From Gammaproteobacteria bacterium (GTDB lineage: Bacteria; Pseudomonadota; Gammaproteobacteria; GRL18): a stretch of DNA of 15,054 nucleotides. Below are positions 5,802 to 13,717 of the stretch, one piece after another. Where the stretch lies: contig JAGLFC010000099.1 of assembly GCA_023144715.1 (NCBI GenBank), positions 1 through 15,054 of the forward strand, given 5' to 3'. Position numbers and translations under genes: made by a program. The notes under the pieces were generated by a model. That model was not told the DNA's origin, searched no databases, and saw only the letters and a list, made by a program, of their open reading frames with translations. Each line of letters begins with the position of its first letter. Positions within the stretch are counted from its first letter, which is position 1.

Positions 5802-8003
5802 ATGGATGGTCTTATTGGAATTGCAGTGGTGATTGGTGGTATTTTTTTATTTATTGCCGCAATTGCAGCGATTGTGGTCAGTTTTTATGTCAAAGTAGAT
5901 CAAGGACAGGCATTAATTATTAATGGTATGGCAAAAAAAGCAAAAGTATCATTTAGTGGTGGTGTGGTCTATCCCATTGTGAATCGTAAAGAATTTATGA
6001 ATATTCGAGTCAAACGTCTTACCGTAGCAAGAAGTGGTTCAGATGGTTTGATTTGTCAGGATAATATTCGTGCAAATTGTCGTGTTGATTTCTTTGTACG
6101 AGTCAATGAAACCGAAGAAGATGTGTTACGAGTCGCAAAATCACTGGGTACTGAATTAGCCTCAAATCAGGAAGCGGTAGAAGAGTTATTCAGCTCAAAA
6201 TTCTCAGAAGCCCTTAAAACCGTGGGTAAACAATTTGATTTTGTAGCTCTTTATCAAGAAAGAGAATCCTTCCGTGAAAATATCAAAAAGGTGATTGGGA
6301 CAGATTTGAATGGTTATATCTTGGAAGATGTGGCGATTGATTATTTAGAGCAAACCCCTGTTGCAGAATTAGATGTGGATAATATCTTAGATTCACAGGG
6401 TATTCGTAAAATTACCGAACTCACCGCACAGCAAAATATTATTACCAATGAATTACGCCGTAATGAAGAAGCTGAAATCAAGAAAAAAGATGTCGAAACC
6501 AAAGAAAAAATACTTTCTTTAGATAGACAGCAAAGTGAAGCAGAAGCGATTCAAGAACGTGAAATTGCCATTATTTTAGCCAGAGAATCAGCAGAGTCCA
6601 GTATTGTTGAAGAGCAAGAAACCTTTAAATCTGAACAAGCTCGAATAGAAAAAGAAAAAAGTATCGGTATTGAGGAAGAAAATAAACGTCGTGAATTAGA
6701 AGTGGCTTCGCTTAATAGAGAACGTGCCTTAGCCACCGAACGTGAAGAAGTTAAGCGTGCTGAACAATTGGCGGCTATTTCTCGTGAACAGGAAACAGCC
6801 CTCAAAGATATTGAAAAAGATAAATTGGTTGAGGAAGAGAAAAAACAAATTACTGATATTATTTCAGAGCGTATTGCCGTTGAGAAAAAAGTCGCAATAG
6901 AAGAAGAAAATATTAAAAATATTCGTGTTAAGGAAGAAGCAGGGCGTAATAAATTAGTCAAAGTTATGGATGCAGAGGCAGAAGCAGAAGAAGCTTCAAT
7001 TATGTCGATTAAAAAGGCAGAAGCTCAAAGTACAATGGCAAACTTTAAAGCCAAAGAGCAACTGGCATTAGCAGAATCAGATCGTCAAGCCGCTGAAAAA
7101 GAAGCAGAAGCGAAAAAATCCCTAGCAGAAGGGGTTGAAGCAGAACAAGCTGCTCCAGGTTTAGCAGAAGCACGTGTCAATATTGCCCAAGCAGAAGCCA
7201 TTGAAAAACAAGGCATGGTCGATGCTATGGTTAAGAAAGAAATGGCCGAGGCGGAAGAAAAATCAGGACTAGCTGAAGCTAAAGTAGCAGAAGAAAAAGG
7301 CATGGCAGAAGTACGTATTAAAGAAGCAGACTCAGCAGGTGAAGAAAAACAACGTATGGTGGATGTCAATATTCGCAAAGAAGAAGCTGCCATTACCCAA
7401 CTACAAGGTGTAGCAGATGCTGGGGCGTTACGTGCTATGGGTGAGGCAGAAGCGGATGCGACTCGTGCCAAAGAACTTGCCAATGCCGAAGCAATTTATG
7501 AGAAAGAAAAATCCAAAGCAGAAGGTATGCGTGAAAAATTTGCAGCGATGTCACAAATGGATGTGGATTCTCGTGCTCATGAAGAATTCCGTATGCAACT
7601 CGAACAAAATTTAGCTTTAGGTATGGAGCAAATTGGTGTCAATCGTGATATTGCCAAAGACCAAGCAGAAATTCTTGGTAAAGCCTTTGCCAATGCACGT
7701 TTTGATATTGTGGGTGGTGATGGTAAATTCTTTGATAATTTTGTCAATGCTTTATCGGTCGGTAAAACGATTGATACGGTTGTGGATAAAAGTGATGTAG
7801 TACAAACGGCTTTATCGGATCGTATCAGCGGTGAAAAAAGCATTATTGAAGATGTGAAAGATATTTTAGGCGATGGTAAGCTGTCCTCAGAAGCCGTTAA
7901 AAATCTCAGTATTTCTTCCTTTTTGCAAAAAATGAAATCCGCTGATCCTGAGCAAAAATCACAATTAGCAGAATTAATCTCTTCATTAGCTGAGAAAAAA
8001 TAG
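5802..8003 (+). CDS. yqiK: Flotillin (SPFH) family protein, long YqiK-like form
   Basis: A 733-aa flotillin, about 180 residues longer than E. coli YqiK (553 aa). An N-terminal membrane helix (about 5-28) leads into an SPFH/Band 7 domain (about 30-190, including CRVDFFVRVN at 93-102). A very long charged coiled coil rich in E, A, K and R follows (about 200-580), then a C-terminal region (about 590-733) containing GKAFANARFDIVGG and several short helices. Within the coil the motif EK(x)GM/L recurs at about 468, 486, 498 and 515. Flotillins oligomerise into cages that define membrane microdomains. AGGAG lies 6 bases before the ATG. The gene ends the cluster and is followed by a probable terminator. 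Long antisense frames across the coil arise from its GAA/GCA-rich codons and are not genes. Confidence 0.92.
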   Translation: MDGLIGIAVVIGGIFLFIAAIAAIVVSFYVKVDQGQALIINGMAKKAKVSFSGGVVYPIVNRKEFMNIRVKRLTVARSGSDGLICQDNIRANCRVDFFVRVNETEEDVLRVAKSLGTELASNQEAVEELFSSKFSEALKTVGKQFDFVALYQERESFRENIKKVIGTDLNGYILEDVAIDYLEQTPVAELDVDNILDSQGIRKITELTAQQNIITNELRRNEEAEIKKKDVETKEKILSLDRQQSEAEAIQEREIAIILARESAESSIVEEQETFKSEQARIEKEKSIGIEEENKRRELEVASLNRERALATEREEVKRAEQLAAISREQETALKDIEKDKLVEEEKKQITDIISERIAVEKKVAIEEENIKNIRVKEEAGRNKLVKVMDAEAEAEEASIMSIKKAEAQSTMANFKAKEQLALAESDRQAAEKEAEAKKSLAEGVEAEQAAPGLAEARVNIAQAEAIEKQGMVDAMVKKEMAEAEEKSGLAEAKVAEEKGMAEVRIKEADSAGEEKQRMVDVNIRKEEAAITQLQGVADAGALRAMGEAEADATRAKELANAEAIYEKEKSKAEGMREKFAAMSQMDVDSRAHEEFRMQLEQNLALGMEQIGVNRDIAKDQAEILGKAFANARFDIVGGDGKFFDNFVNALSVGKTIDTVVDKSDVVQTALSDRISGEKSIIEDVKDILGDGKLSSEAVKNLSISSFLQKMKSADPEQKSQLAELISSLAEKK

Positions 8004-8078
8004 CAGTGTTTATTATTTAATGTACCACTGGTGCGTGGCATAAATTTAAGATGTGAGGGAAAATCTCTTTGGGTTTAT

Positions 8079-8105
8079 GCTATCATGATGTGATGCCTTT
8101 TTTTT
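8079..8105 (+). terminator. Probable terminator after the flotillin gene
   Basis: ATCA (8082-8085) pairs with TGAT (8091-8094) around a 5-base loop, extended by a T-G pair and, past one mismatch, a G-C pair, and followed by eight T residues (8098-8105). The stem alone is weak, but GCATAAA/TTTATGC immediately upstream could add structure. It is the only T-tract hairpin found after the flotillin gene. Confidence 0.5.
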
Positions 8106-8222
8106 ATAAATCTAGATAGCTTACCATATAATGTTAAGAGTCTATGTCTTGTGAATTAGAATTATTGTATTTATGTTATGGAGGCATTGTGTTTATAATT
8201 TAAGAACTTCAAATATAAAGTA

Positions 8223-8267
8223 TTCATTAATAAATGAAGGATGCTCAAATAATTCATAAAAGCATCC
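8223..8267 (+). promoter_or_regulatory. Two abutting hairpins in the CcsA-type gene leader
   Basis: TTCATT/AATGAA (8223-8228 / 8233-8238, 4-base loop) is followed without a gap by GGATGCT/AGCATCC (8239-8245 / 8261-8267, 15-base loop). There is no plus-strand T-tract, so they are not a terminator in the direction of the next gene. They end 19 bases before the AGG that serves as the ribosome site for the gene at 8300. Transcript stability or translation control is possible; no known riboswitch is recognised. Confidence 0.4.
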
Positions 8268-8299
8268 AACAGAATAGTTAACAATTAGGTAAATATATT

Positions 8300-9481
8300 A
8301 TGTCAACCACCTCTCAAGACATGGAAAACATGTTTGAAAAACAACGATTTTTAAGTCATCTCAAGCTTTTTGATTGGCTTTGGGCAGCTGTTATTCTGCT
8401 TTCTACTGCGTATGTATGGCAGAAATATTCATCCTTAATGGATGGTTATGAATTAGGTATTTTAGCATTTACCAGTGTTTCTATGATTGCTTGGGGTTGG
8501 TTATGGAAACCTGTTCAGTGGTATATCATTAGCGTGGCAGTATTAAGTCTTTTTGCGATATGGATTTATGGTGATAATTTAGCTCTGGGTGAAACAAACT
8601 TCTTTTTAAAATTTTTAATTTCTAGTACCTCGGCAATTATGTGGATGTCAGCCTTATATGTATTAGCAACCGTTACTTATTTTATGGGTCTGATTATTGG
8701 TTCTGATTTTACTAATAAAACTGCTTCTGCGATGACTTGGTCAGCAACCGTTATGGGATTAGTAGGTTTATTGGTACGCTGGCGTGAATCTTATCTTATC
8801 CATTATGATGTGGGTCATTTCCCTGTCAGTAATCTTTACGAAGTGTTTATCTTATTTTCTATTATTACCGCGTTACTTTATTTGTATTATGAAGGTAAAA
8901 GTAAAGAGTATAATATGGGCGGTTTTGTTTTACTGGTCATCAGTTCTGCGGTTGCATTTTTATTATGGTATGGTTTTGGTGAACGTGGTGCCAGTGAAAT
9001 TCAGCCATTAGTACCTGCCTTACAAAGCTATTGGATGAAAATTCATGTGCCTGCTAATTTTGTCGGCTATGGTGCGTTTGCATTATCAGCAATGTTAGGT
9101 GTTGCTTATTTAATTAAAGATTCTATGATGCGACATGGTAAAGAAGGGGCGATTATTAAGCGTATTCCTGCTCTTGAAGTAATGGATGATATTATGTATA
9201 AATCGATTGCTTTAGGATTTGCTTTTTTTACATTAGCCACCATATTAGGAGCTATGTGGGCAGCTGAAGCATGGGGCAGTTATTGGTCATGGGATCCTAA
9301 AGAAACATGGGCATTAATTGTTTGGTTAAACTATGCTGCTTGGTTGCATTTACGATTAACAAAAGGCTGGCGTGGTCGCCCTCTGGCATGGTGGGCTATT
9401 ATTGGTCTCTTTGTTACTCTTTTTGCTTTTATTGGTGTCAATATGTTTTTATCAGGCTTACACTCTTATGGTGAATTATAG
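8300..9481 (+). CDS. ccsA: System II cytochrome c biogenesis protein, CcsA/ResC type (CcsB in TIGR naming)
   Basis: A 393-aa polytopic membrane protein that moves haem outward and, with ResB/CcsB, attaches it to apocytochrome c at the periplasmic side. The tryptophan-rich WWD motif is intact (WGSYWSWDPKE, 325-335). The expected histidines are present: H249 in KIHVPANF before the motif, H350 in WLHLR just after it, and H388 in GLHSYG at the C-terminus. About eight hydrophobic segments are visible. The start ATG has AGG 10 bases upstream, a modest site. In many bacteria resB directly precedes this gene; here the upstream neighbour is the flotillin cluster across 296 bases, so the partner must be elsewhere. 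A dsbA gene follows 73 bases downstream, fitting the thiol chemistry of cytochrome maturation. Confidence 0.93.
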   Translation: MSTTSQDMENMFEKQRFLSHLKLFDWLWAAVILLSTAYVWQKYSSLMDGYELGILAFTSVSMIAWGWLWKPVQWYIISVAVLSLFAIWIYGDNLALGETNFFLKFLISSTSAIMWMSALYVLATVTYFMGLIIGSDFTNKTASAMTWSATVMGLVGLLVRWRESYLIHYDVGHFPVSNLYEVFILFSIITALLYLYYEGKSKEYNMGGFVLLVISSAVAFLLWYGFGERGASEIQPLVPALQSYWMKIHVPANFVGYGAFALSAMLGVAYLIKDSMMRHGKEGAIIKRIPALEVMDDIMYKSIALGFAFFTLATILGAMWAAEAWGSYWSWDPKETWALIVWLNYAAWLHLRLTKGWRGRPLAWWAIIGLFVTLFAFIGVNMFLSGLHSYGEL

Positions 9482-9493
9482 TAGAGTCTATAC

Positions 9494-9523
9494 TTGATGA
9501 TAGAAATTATTGTTCAATAAAAT
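9494..9523 (+). promoter_or_regulatory. Possible promoter before dsbA
   Basis: TTGATG (9494-9499), an 18-base spacer and TAAAAT (9518-9523) match 9 of 12 consensus positions and would start transcription about 25 bases before the dsbA start. Because AT-rich gaps throw up such matches easily, read-through from the gene upstream is equally likely. Confidence 0.3.
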
Positions 9524-9554
9524 ATTTTAAATAATGATAAAAAAGGAAAATAAT

Positions 9555-10190
9555 ATGCGCGTAATGTTCACGCTATTAATGATGTTAAGTTTAAGTAGTC
9601 TATCTTGGGCAGATTATGATGAGGGGATTGAGTACGAAGTTTTAAAAAAAGTACAGCCTGCACCCACTGATGGTACAGTAGAAGTGATTGAATTTTTTTC
9701 TTATGGCTGTCCACATTGTTATCATTTTGAACCTTATTTACATAGCTGGGAAAAAACCAAGGCCGATTATATTAAAGTCGTTCAAGTCCCTGCTATTTTT
9801 AATAAAAATTGGGAATCTTTAGCCACCTTGTATTATGCTTCTGAAGTATTAGGAGTGAAGGATAAAATGCATCCTGTAATTTTTGAAGCCATGCACGGTA
9901 ATAGTGGTAAAAAAGCACGTTCTTTTGATGATATAAAAGCATTATTTGTTGCCAATGGTATCTCTGAGAAAGAACTTGAGAAGGCGTTAAATTCATTTAC
10001 TGTAGCGGCAAAAACACGTCGTGCAAAAACAATGACCAGCAGTTATGGTATTGCTTCAGTGCCTAATGTTGTTGTGCAGGGTCAGTATCGTACCAATGGC
10101 ACTCTGGCAGAAAGTCATGAAAATGTCTTTAAAGTTGTTGATTTCCTTTCTGAAAAACTTGAAAAAGAATATAAAGAAAAAAATCAATAA
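9555..10190 (+). CDS. dsbA: Thiol:disulfide interchange protein DsbA
   Basis: Periplasmic thiol oxidase of 211 aa, matching the usual DsbA size. A signal peptide (MRVMFTLLMMLSLSSLSWA, cleavage after residue 19) is followed by a thioredoxin fold with the active-site CPHC at 52-55 and the cis-proline loop in ASVPNVVV. CPHC is the DsbA dipeptide, distinguishing it from DsbC/DsbD and thioredoxins. The frame can be opened 7 codons earlier (ATG 9534), but AAGGA at 9543-9547 lies 7 bases before ATG 9555 and that start gives a clean signal peptide. It is encoded directly after the CcsA-type gene, so a role in oxidising apocytochrome c cysteines, as well as general envelope proteins, is likely. No dsbB is adjacent. 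A strong terminator follows. Confidence 0.93.
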   Translation: MRVMFTLLMMLSLSSLSWADYDEGIEYEVLKKVQPAPTDGTVEVIEFFSYGCPHCYHFEPYLHSWEKTKADYIKVVQVPAIFNKNWESLATLYYASEVLGVKDKMHPVIFEAMHGNSGKKARSFDDIKALFVANGISEKELEKALNSFTVAAKTRRAKTMTSSYGIASVPNVVVQGQYRTNGTLAESHENVFKVVDFLSEKLEKEYKEKNQ

Positions 10191-10199
10191 TGGATTGTT

Positions 10200-10245
10200 A
10201 GACTCTCTTTCTTTTTTTGATAAAAGGATGATAGAGAGTCTTTTT
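10200..10245 (+). terminator. Intrinsic terminator after dsbA
   Basis: AGACTCTCT (10200-10208) and AGAGAGTCT (10233-10241) form a perfect 9-bp stem with a 24-base loop, ending in TTTTT (10241-10245). It begins 10 bases after the dsbA stop and separates dsbA from the HupE/UreJ-family gene. Confidence 0.85.
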
Positions 10246-10291
10246 AATTTATTTTATAAAAATAGCGAGTTAATAATATACTCAGAAAATA

Positions 10292-11458
10292 ATGACGACT
10301 CATAACAAACCCCACCTTTATTGTTTTATTTTTTCTATTTTTATTTTATTCTCACTCAATAGCTACAGCGATATTGTTAAACCAGCATTGGTTGAAATTT
10401 CAGTAAACACCAATGGTTCATTTAAAGTAGAAATTAGAGCCAGTATTGAAGCCTTATTAACGGGTATCAATAGCCAATATAAAAATACCAAAGAGTCCCC
10501 TAATGCTCAGGCGTATGATGATTTAAGGATTTTATCTCCAAAAGAATTGCGTACTGCTTTCCAATCATTTGAAACACAATTTTTACAATATGTCATCATT
10601 AACTTTGATGATCAACCCATAAATTTTCAGATTACACAGGTTGATATTCCACCGCGTGGCTATGTCAAAGTACCTAGAATCAGTCTGATTATTATTGAAG
10701 GTGACGCACCGACAAGTGCTTCTTCATTAAGCTGGTATTATCCTTCTCTATTTGGGGATAATGCGGTGCGTGTGCGTCAGGTTGATGAAGTCAATGAAAA
10801 ATGGCATTGGTCATCTTGGCAATGGCTAAAAGATGATGCAATCAGCGAACCTTTTTCACTGACTGAAGTCTTTACCCAACACACTTTTTTGCAAATTGTA
10901 CACACTTATTTAGTTTCTGGCTTTGAACATATTTTTCCTAAAGGCTTAGATCATATTCTTTTTATTCTTGGGATTTTTCTACTCAGTAGCCAAATAAAAC
11001 CCTTATTATGGCAAGTTACCATGTTTACTATTGCCCATACCATTACTTTGGGTCTTTCTATAAATGGTATAATTAATCTACCTGCCAATATTGTTGAACC
11101 TTTAATTGCTTTATCCATTGCGTATATTGGCATTGAAAATATTATCACACCAAAATTACATAAAAGTCGTTTATTGATTGTATTTATTTTTGGTTTATTG
11201 CATGGTATGGGTTTTGCAAGTGTATTATCTGATTTTGGACTGCCTGAAAATGATTTTGCTACGGCTCTAATCAGCTTTAATCTTGGTGTTGAATTGGCAC
11301 AATTAGCCATTATTTTAACGGCTTACTTTTTTGTTGCGTATTTATTGCGTAGACAATTGAATAATGAGCAATACTATCGTAATCTAATCGTGTTGCCATG
11401 TTCATTAATAATTGCAATGATTGGATTATATTGGACGTATGATAGAATTCAATTTTAA
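10292..11458 (+). CDS. HupE/UreJ-family membrane protein with extracytoplasmic N-domain
   Basis: A 388-aa protein in two parts. A signal-like N-terminus (hydrophobic about 9-23) precedes a roughly 170-residue, beta-rich, probably periplasmic domain. A membrane half of about six to seven helices (about 200-385) follows, with the family signatures GLDHILFILG (218-227, D220 and H221), the AHTITLGLS helix, VEPLIALSIAYIGIEN, and LLHGMGFA with H304. Classical HupE/UreJ proteins are nickel/cobalt-type permeases in hydrogenase or urease clusters. This longer relative (HupE/UreJ_2 type) has no such genes nearby, so its substrate is unknown; conserved D/H residues in the helices are consistent with metal transport. 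The start ATG has no clear ribosome site (only AGAAAAT before it). A terminator precedes it and the next gene begins 24 bases later, so it may lead a short operon. Confidence 0.8.
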   Translation: MTTHNKPHLYCFIFSIFILFSLNSYSDIVKPALVEISVNTNGSFKVEIRASIEALLTGINSQYKNTKESPNAQAYDDLRILSPKELRTAFQSFETQFLQYVIINFDDQPINFQITQVDIPPRGYVKVPRISLIIIEGDAPTSASSLSWYYPSLFGDNAVRVRQVDEVNEKWHWSSWQWLKDDAISEPFSLTEVFTQHTFLQIVHTYLVSGFEHIFPKGLDHILFILGIFLLSSQIKPLLWQVTMFTIAHTITLGLSINGIINLPANIVEPLIALSIAYIGIENIITPKLHKSRLLIVFIFGLLHGMGFASVLSDFGLPENDFATALISFNLGVELAQLAIILTAYFFVAYLLRRQLNNEQYYRNLIVLPCSLIIAMIGLYWTYDRIQF

Positions 11459-11482
11459 CTTTATGTAAGAAAGGATAAAACA

Positions 11483-12433
11483 GTGAAAATTTGTGTGATA
11501 GGTGGAACAGGTTTTGTTGGGACATATTTGATTACGAAACTGGTGAGTTTAGGGCATTCAATTAAAGTGATCACGCGCCGACCTGAACGCCATCGTCATT
11601 TACGTTCATTGCCTCACATTAAAATGGTGACGATTGATTTTTTTGGCAATAAAATTTTAGAACGCCAACTGGATGGTTATGATGTTGTAGTCAATCTTGC
11701 AGGTGTCTTAAATCAAGAAGGCAAAAATTCATTTGTTCAAGTACATGAAAAAATAGCTGAACGAGTGGCAGAAGCCAGTAAAGCGGTAGGTGTACCACGT
11801 TTATTACATATCAGTGCGCTCAATGCTGACGAAAATGCAGGCAGTGAATATCTCCGCTCAAAAGGTCGGGCACAACAAATAGTGTTGGCGACTGAAGGCA
11901 TAAATGTCACCACTTTTTCACCCTCAGTTATCTTTGGTTGTGGTGATAGCTTTTTTAATCGTTTTGCACAATTGCTGGATATTATGAGAATAGTTTTTCC
12001 ATTAGCCTGTGCCAATTCAAAGCTTGCTCCTATTTATATTGGTGATGTTTGTGATGCAATGATCAATAGTATTGATAATCCTAAAAGCTATGGCAAAAAT
12101 TATAATTTATGTGGCCCAGAAACTTTTTCTTTAAAACAATTAGTAAAATATACGGCCAAGCAAACCAAAAGCAATAGTCTTATTTTACCGCTGAATAATT
12201 TCTTCTCAAAACCCTTGGCAATTTTTATGGGATGGTTTCCAAAAGCTCCAATGACTTTGGATAATTATAATAGCCTCTTAGTCGATAGTGTTTGTTCTGA
12301 AGCAGATTGCAAGACAGCATCTGAAGAATTAAATCTTCAATTGCATAGTATTGAAAGTGTGGTTCCTGAATATCTGGGTGACAAAAGTTTTTCTGGACAA
12401 ATGGATTTATTAAGAAAAAAAGCCAAGCGTTAA
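11483..12433 (+). CDS. NAD(P)-binding protein, complex I NDUFA9-like (atypical SDR)
   Basis: A 316-aa atypical extended short-chain dehydrogenase of the NDUFA9/YbjT-like group. The dinucleotide-binding GGTGFVG lies at residues 7-13 of the N-terminal Rossmann fold. NLAGVL (71-76) and the HISALNADENAGSEYLRSK segment (109-127) with Y123 and K127 in YxxxK spacing follow, then SPSVIFG. Bacterial relatives are annotated as complex I NDUFA9 subunit family, but no nuo genes are nearby, so a role in ubiquinone metabolism or respiratory complex support is only inferred. The start is GTG at 11483, supported by AAGGA at 11471-11475 with a 7-base spacer; the segment directly after it is the glycine-rich strand, so nothing is missing. 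The cca gene starts 20 bases after its stop, indicating co-transcription. Confidence 0.85.
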   Translation: MKICVIGGTGFVGTYLITKLVSLGHSIKVITRRPERHRHLRSLPHIKMVTIDFFGNKILERQLDGYDVVVNLAGVLNQEGKNSFVQVHEKIAERVAEASKAVGVPRLLHISALNADENAGSEYLRSKGRAQQIVLATEGINVTTFSPSVIFGCGDSFFNRFAQLLDIMRIVFPLACANSKLAPIYIGDVCDAMINSIDNPKSYGKNYNLCGPETFSLKQLVKYTAKQTKSNSLILPLNNFFSKPLAIFMGWFPKAPMTLDNYNSLLVDSVCSEADCKTASEELNLQLHSIESVVPEYLGDKSFSGQMDLLRKKAKR

Positions 12434-12453
12434 TATTAATTTTTTTGATGTGA

Positions 12454-13686
12454 ATGATGATAAAAATTTATAAAGTCGGTGGGGCAGTTCGAGATAAACT
12501 GCTCAATATCAATGTCGTTGATTATGACTATGTTGTCGTAGGTGCCACCATAGAATATATGTTGGCACAAGGTTATACTCCTGTGGGTAAAGATTTCCCT
12601 GTTTTTTTGCACCCTGAATCACATGATGAATATGCTTTGGCAAGAACAGAGCGTAAAACCGCCAAAGGTTATCATGGCTTTGAATTTTATGTGGATACCA
12701 ATGTCACATTAGAAGAAGATTTAATACGCCGTGATTTGACGATTAATGCTATTGCTGAAGATGAACAAGGGAATTTATATGATCCCTATCATGGGATTGA
12801 TGATCTCAATCAGCGGGTTTTGCGTCATGTATCACCTGCCTTTGCTGAAGATCCTTTGCGAGTATTAAGAGTGGCTCGTTTTGCCGCACGTTATGCTGAT
12901 TATGGTTTTACAATTGCCGATGAAACAATGGCTCTAATGTCTCAATTAGTCAAACAAGATGAAGTAGATGCACTAGTGGCTGAACGTGTTTGGCAGGAAG
13001 TTGAAAAAGCTCTAAAAGATAAAAATCCTTGGATATTTTTCCAAGTATTGCGTCAATGCGGTGCGTTAAAGCGTATCTTTCCAGAAATAGATCGTTTATT
13101 TGGTGTACCACAAACTGAACGCTATCATCCTGAAATTGATACGGGTATTCATACTATGATGGTATTAGAACAGGCCGCAATTTTAACACCTGATCCTGTA
13201 GTACGCTTTGCTGCTTTAATGCATGATCTGGGTAAAGGGATTACCCCAAAAGATGAATTACCTCGACATATTGCCCATGAAGTGCGTGGCATACCTTTGG
13301 TTGATGCCCTCTGTCAGCGTTTAAAAGTACCCAAACATTATACTTCTTTAGCATTGCTGGTGACAGAGTTTCACCTAAACTACCATCGTGTTCATGAATT
13401 AAAAAATTCAACTATTGTAAAATTATTTTCTCGTTTAGATGCTTATCGTCGTCCTAAACGTTTTGAAAATTTTATTCTTGCGTGTGAAGCGGATGAGAAA
13501 GGACGTAAGGGCTTTGAAAATACTCCTAATGAAAAATCATGTTATTTAAGAAAATTATTTCAGGTGGCGGAACAAGTCAGTACTCAAGATATTATTGCTC
13601 AGGGTTATCAAGGTATTCAAATAGCAGAGCAACTCAGGAAAAAACGCATTTCAGCATTAAAGGAGAGTGTGTTTTGTGAATCATAA
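12454..13686 (+). CDS. cca: Multifunctional CCA-adding tRNA nucleotidyltransferase
   Basis: Adds or repairs the 3' CCA end of tRNAs. The 410-aa protein is full length compared with E. coli Cca (412 aa) and very similar in pattern. The nucleotidyltransferase head has GGAVRD (9-14), the metal aspartates in VDYDYVVVG (D23, D25) and RRDLTINA (92-99), followed by EDPLRVLRVARFAARY (132-147). The C-terminal half carries the HD phosphohydrolase motif MHDLGKG (256-262), which in the E. coli enzyme gives phosphatase, cyclic phosphodiesterase and nucleotidase activities. Two ATGs (12454 and 12457) are available; neither has a recognisable ribosome site, and translation may depend on the gene ending 20 bases upstream. 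Two short palindromes follow the stop, without a T-tract. Confidence 0.96.
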   Translation: MMIKIYKVGGAVRDKLLNINVVDYDYVVVGATIEYMLAQGYTPVGKDFPVFLHPESHDEYALARTERKTAKGYHGFEFYVDTNVTLEEDLIRRDLTINAIAEDEQGNLYDPYHGIDDLNQRVLRHVSPAFAEDPLRVLRVARFAARYADYGFTIADETMALMSQLVKQDEVDALVAERVWQEVEKALKDKNPWIFFQVLRQCGALKRIFPEIDRLFGVPQTERYHPEIDTGIHTMMVLEQAAILTPDPVVRFAALMHDLGKGITPKDELPRHIAHEVRGIPLVDALCQRLKVPKHYTSLALLVTEFHLNYHRVHELKNSTIVKLFSRLDAYRRPKRFENFILACEADEKGRKGFENTPNEKSCYLRKLFQVAEQVSTQDIIAQGYQGIQIAEQLRKKRISALKESVFCES

Positions 13687-13687
13687 T

Positions 13688-13717
13688 ATGCTGATTCAGC
13701 ATAGATAACATTATCTA
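13688..13717. repeat. Two back-to-back short palindromes after cca
   Basis: ATGCTGA T TCAGCAT (13688-13702) is followed at once by TAGATAA CA TTATCTA, which shares T13702 and ends at 13717. Both are perfect but their loops (1-2 bases) are too short for stable RNA hairpins unless inner pairs open, and no T-tract follows. A protein-binding dyad or weak transcript end is possible. Confidence 0.4.

Larger units (their letters stand above)
8004..8299 (+). other. Non-coding gap: terminator region and structured leader
   Basis: No convincing gene. The left third holds inverted repeats CCAC/GTGG (8025-8038) and GCATAAA/TTTATGC (8038-8044 / 8074-8080), and a weak hairpin ending in eight T residues. 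The right part holds two abutting hairpins upstream of the CcsA-type gene. A TATAAT at about 8193-8198 could be a -10 element, but its best -35 (TTTATG, 18 bases upstream) is poor. A 19-codon frame (8144-8203) and a stray GGAGG at 8180-8184 lead nowhere. Confidence 0.6.

Noticed and set aside
6551..8041. Three antisense frames (6551-6961, 7085-7483, 7577-8041) under the flotillin gene
   Set aside because: Serine/alanine-rich translations mirror the GAA/GCA-rich coiled-coil codons on the other strand; no ribosome sites or recognisable domains.
8144..8203. 19-codon frame and a strong GGAGG (8180-8184) in the gap before the CcsA-type gene
   Set aside because: The GGAGG is followed by a GTG with only a few codons to a stop, and the 19-codon frame has a poorly spaced ribosome site; too short to support.
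10045..10305. Plus-strand 86-aa frame overlapping the end of dsbA and its terminator
   Set aside because: It reads dsbA out of frame and runs through the terminator; composition is K/L/N-rich noise.
10951..11310. Antisense 119-aa frame within the HupE/UreJ-family gene
   Set aside because: Shadow of a well-supported gene; no ribosome site.
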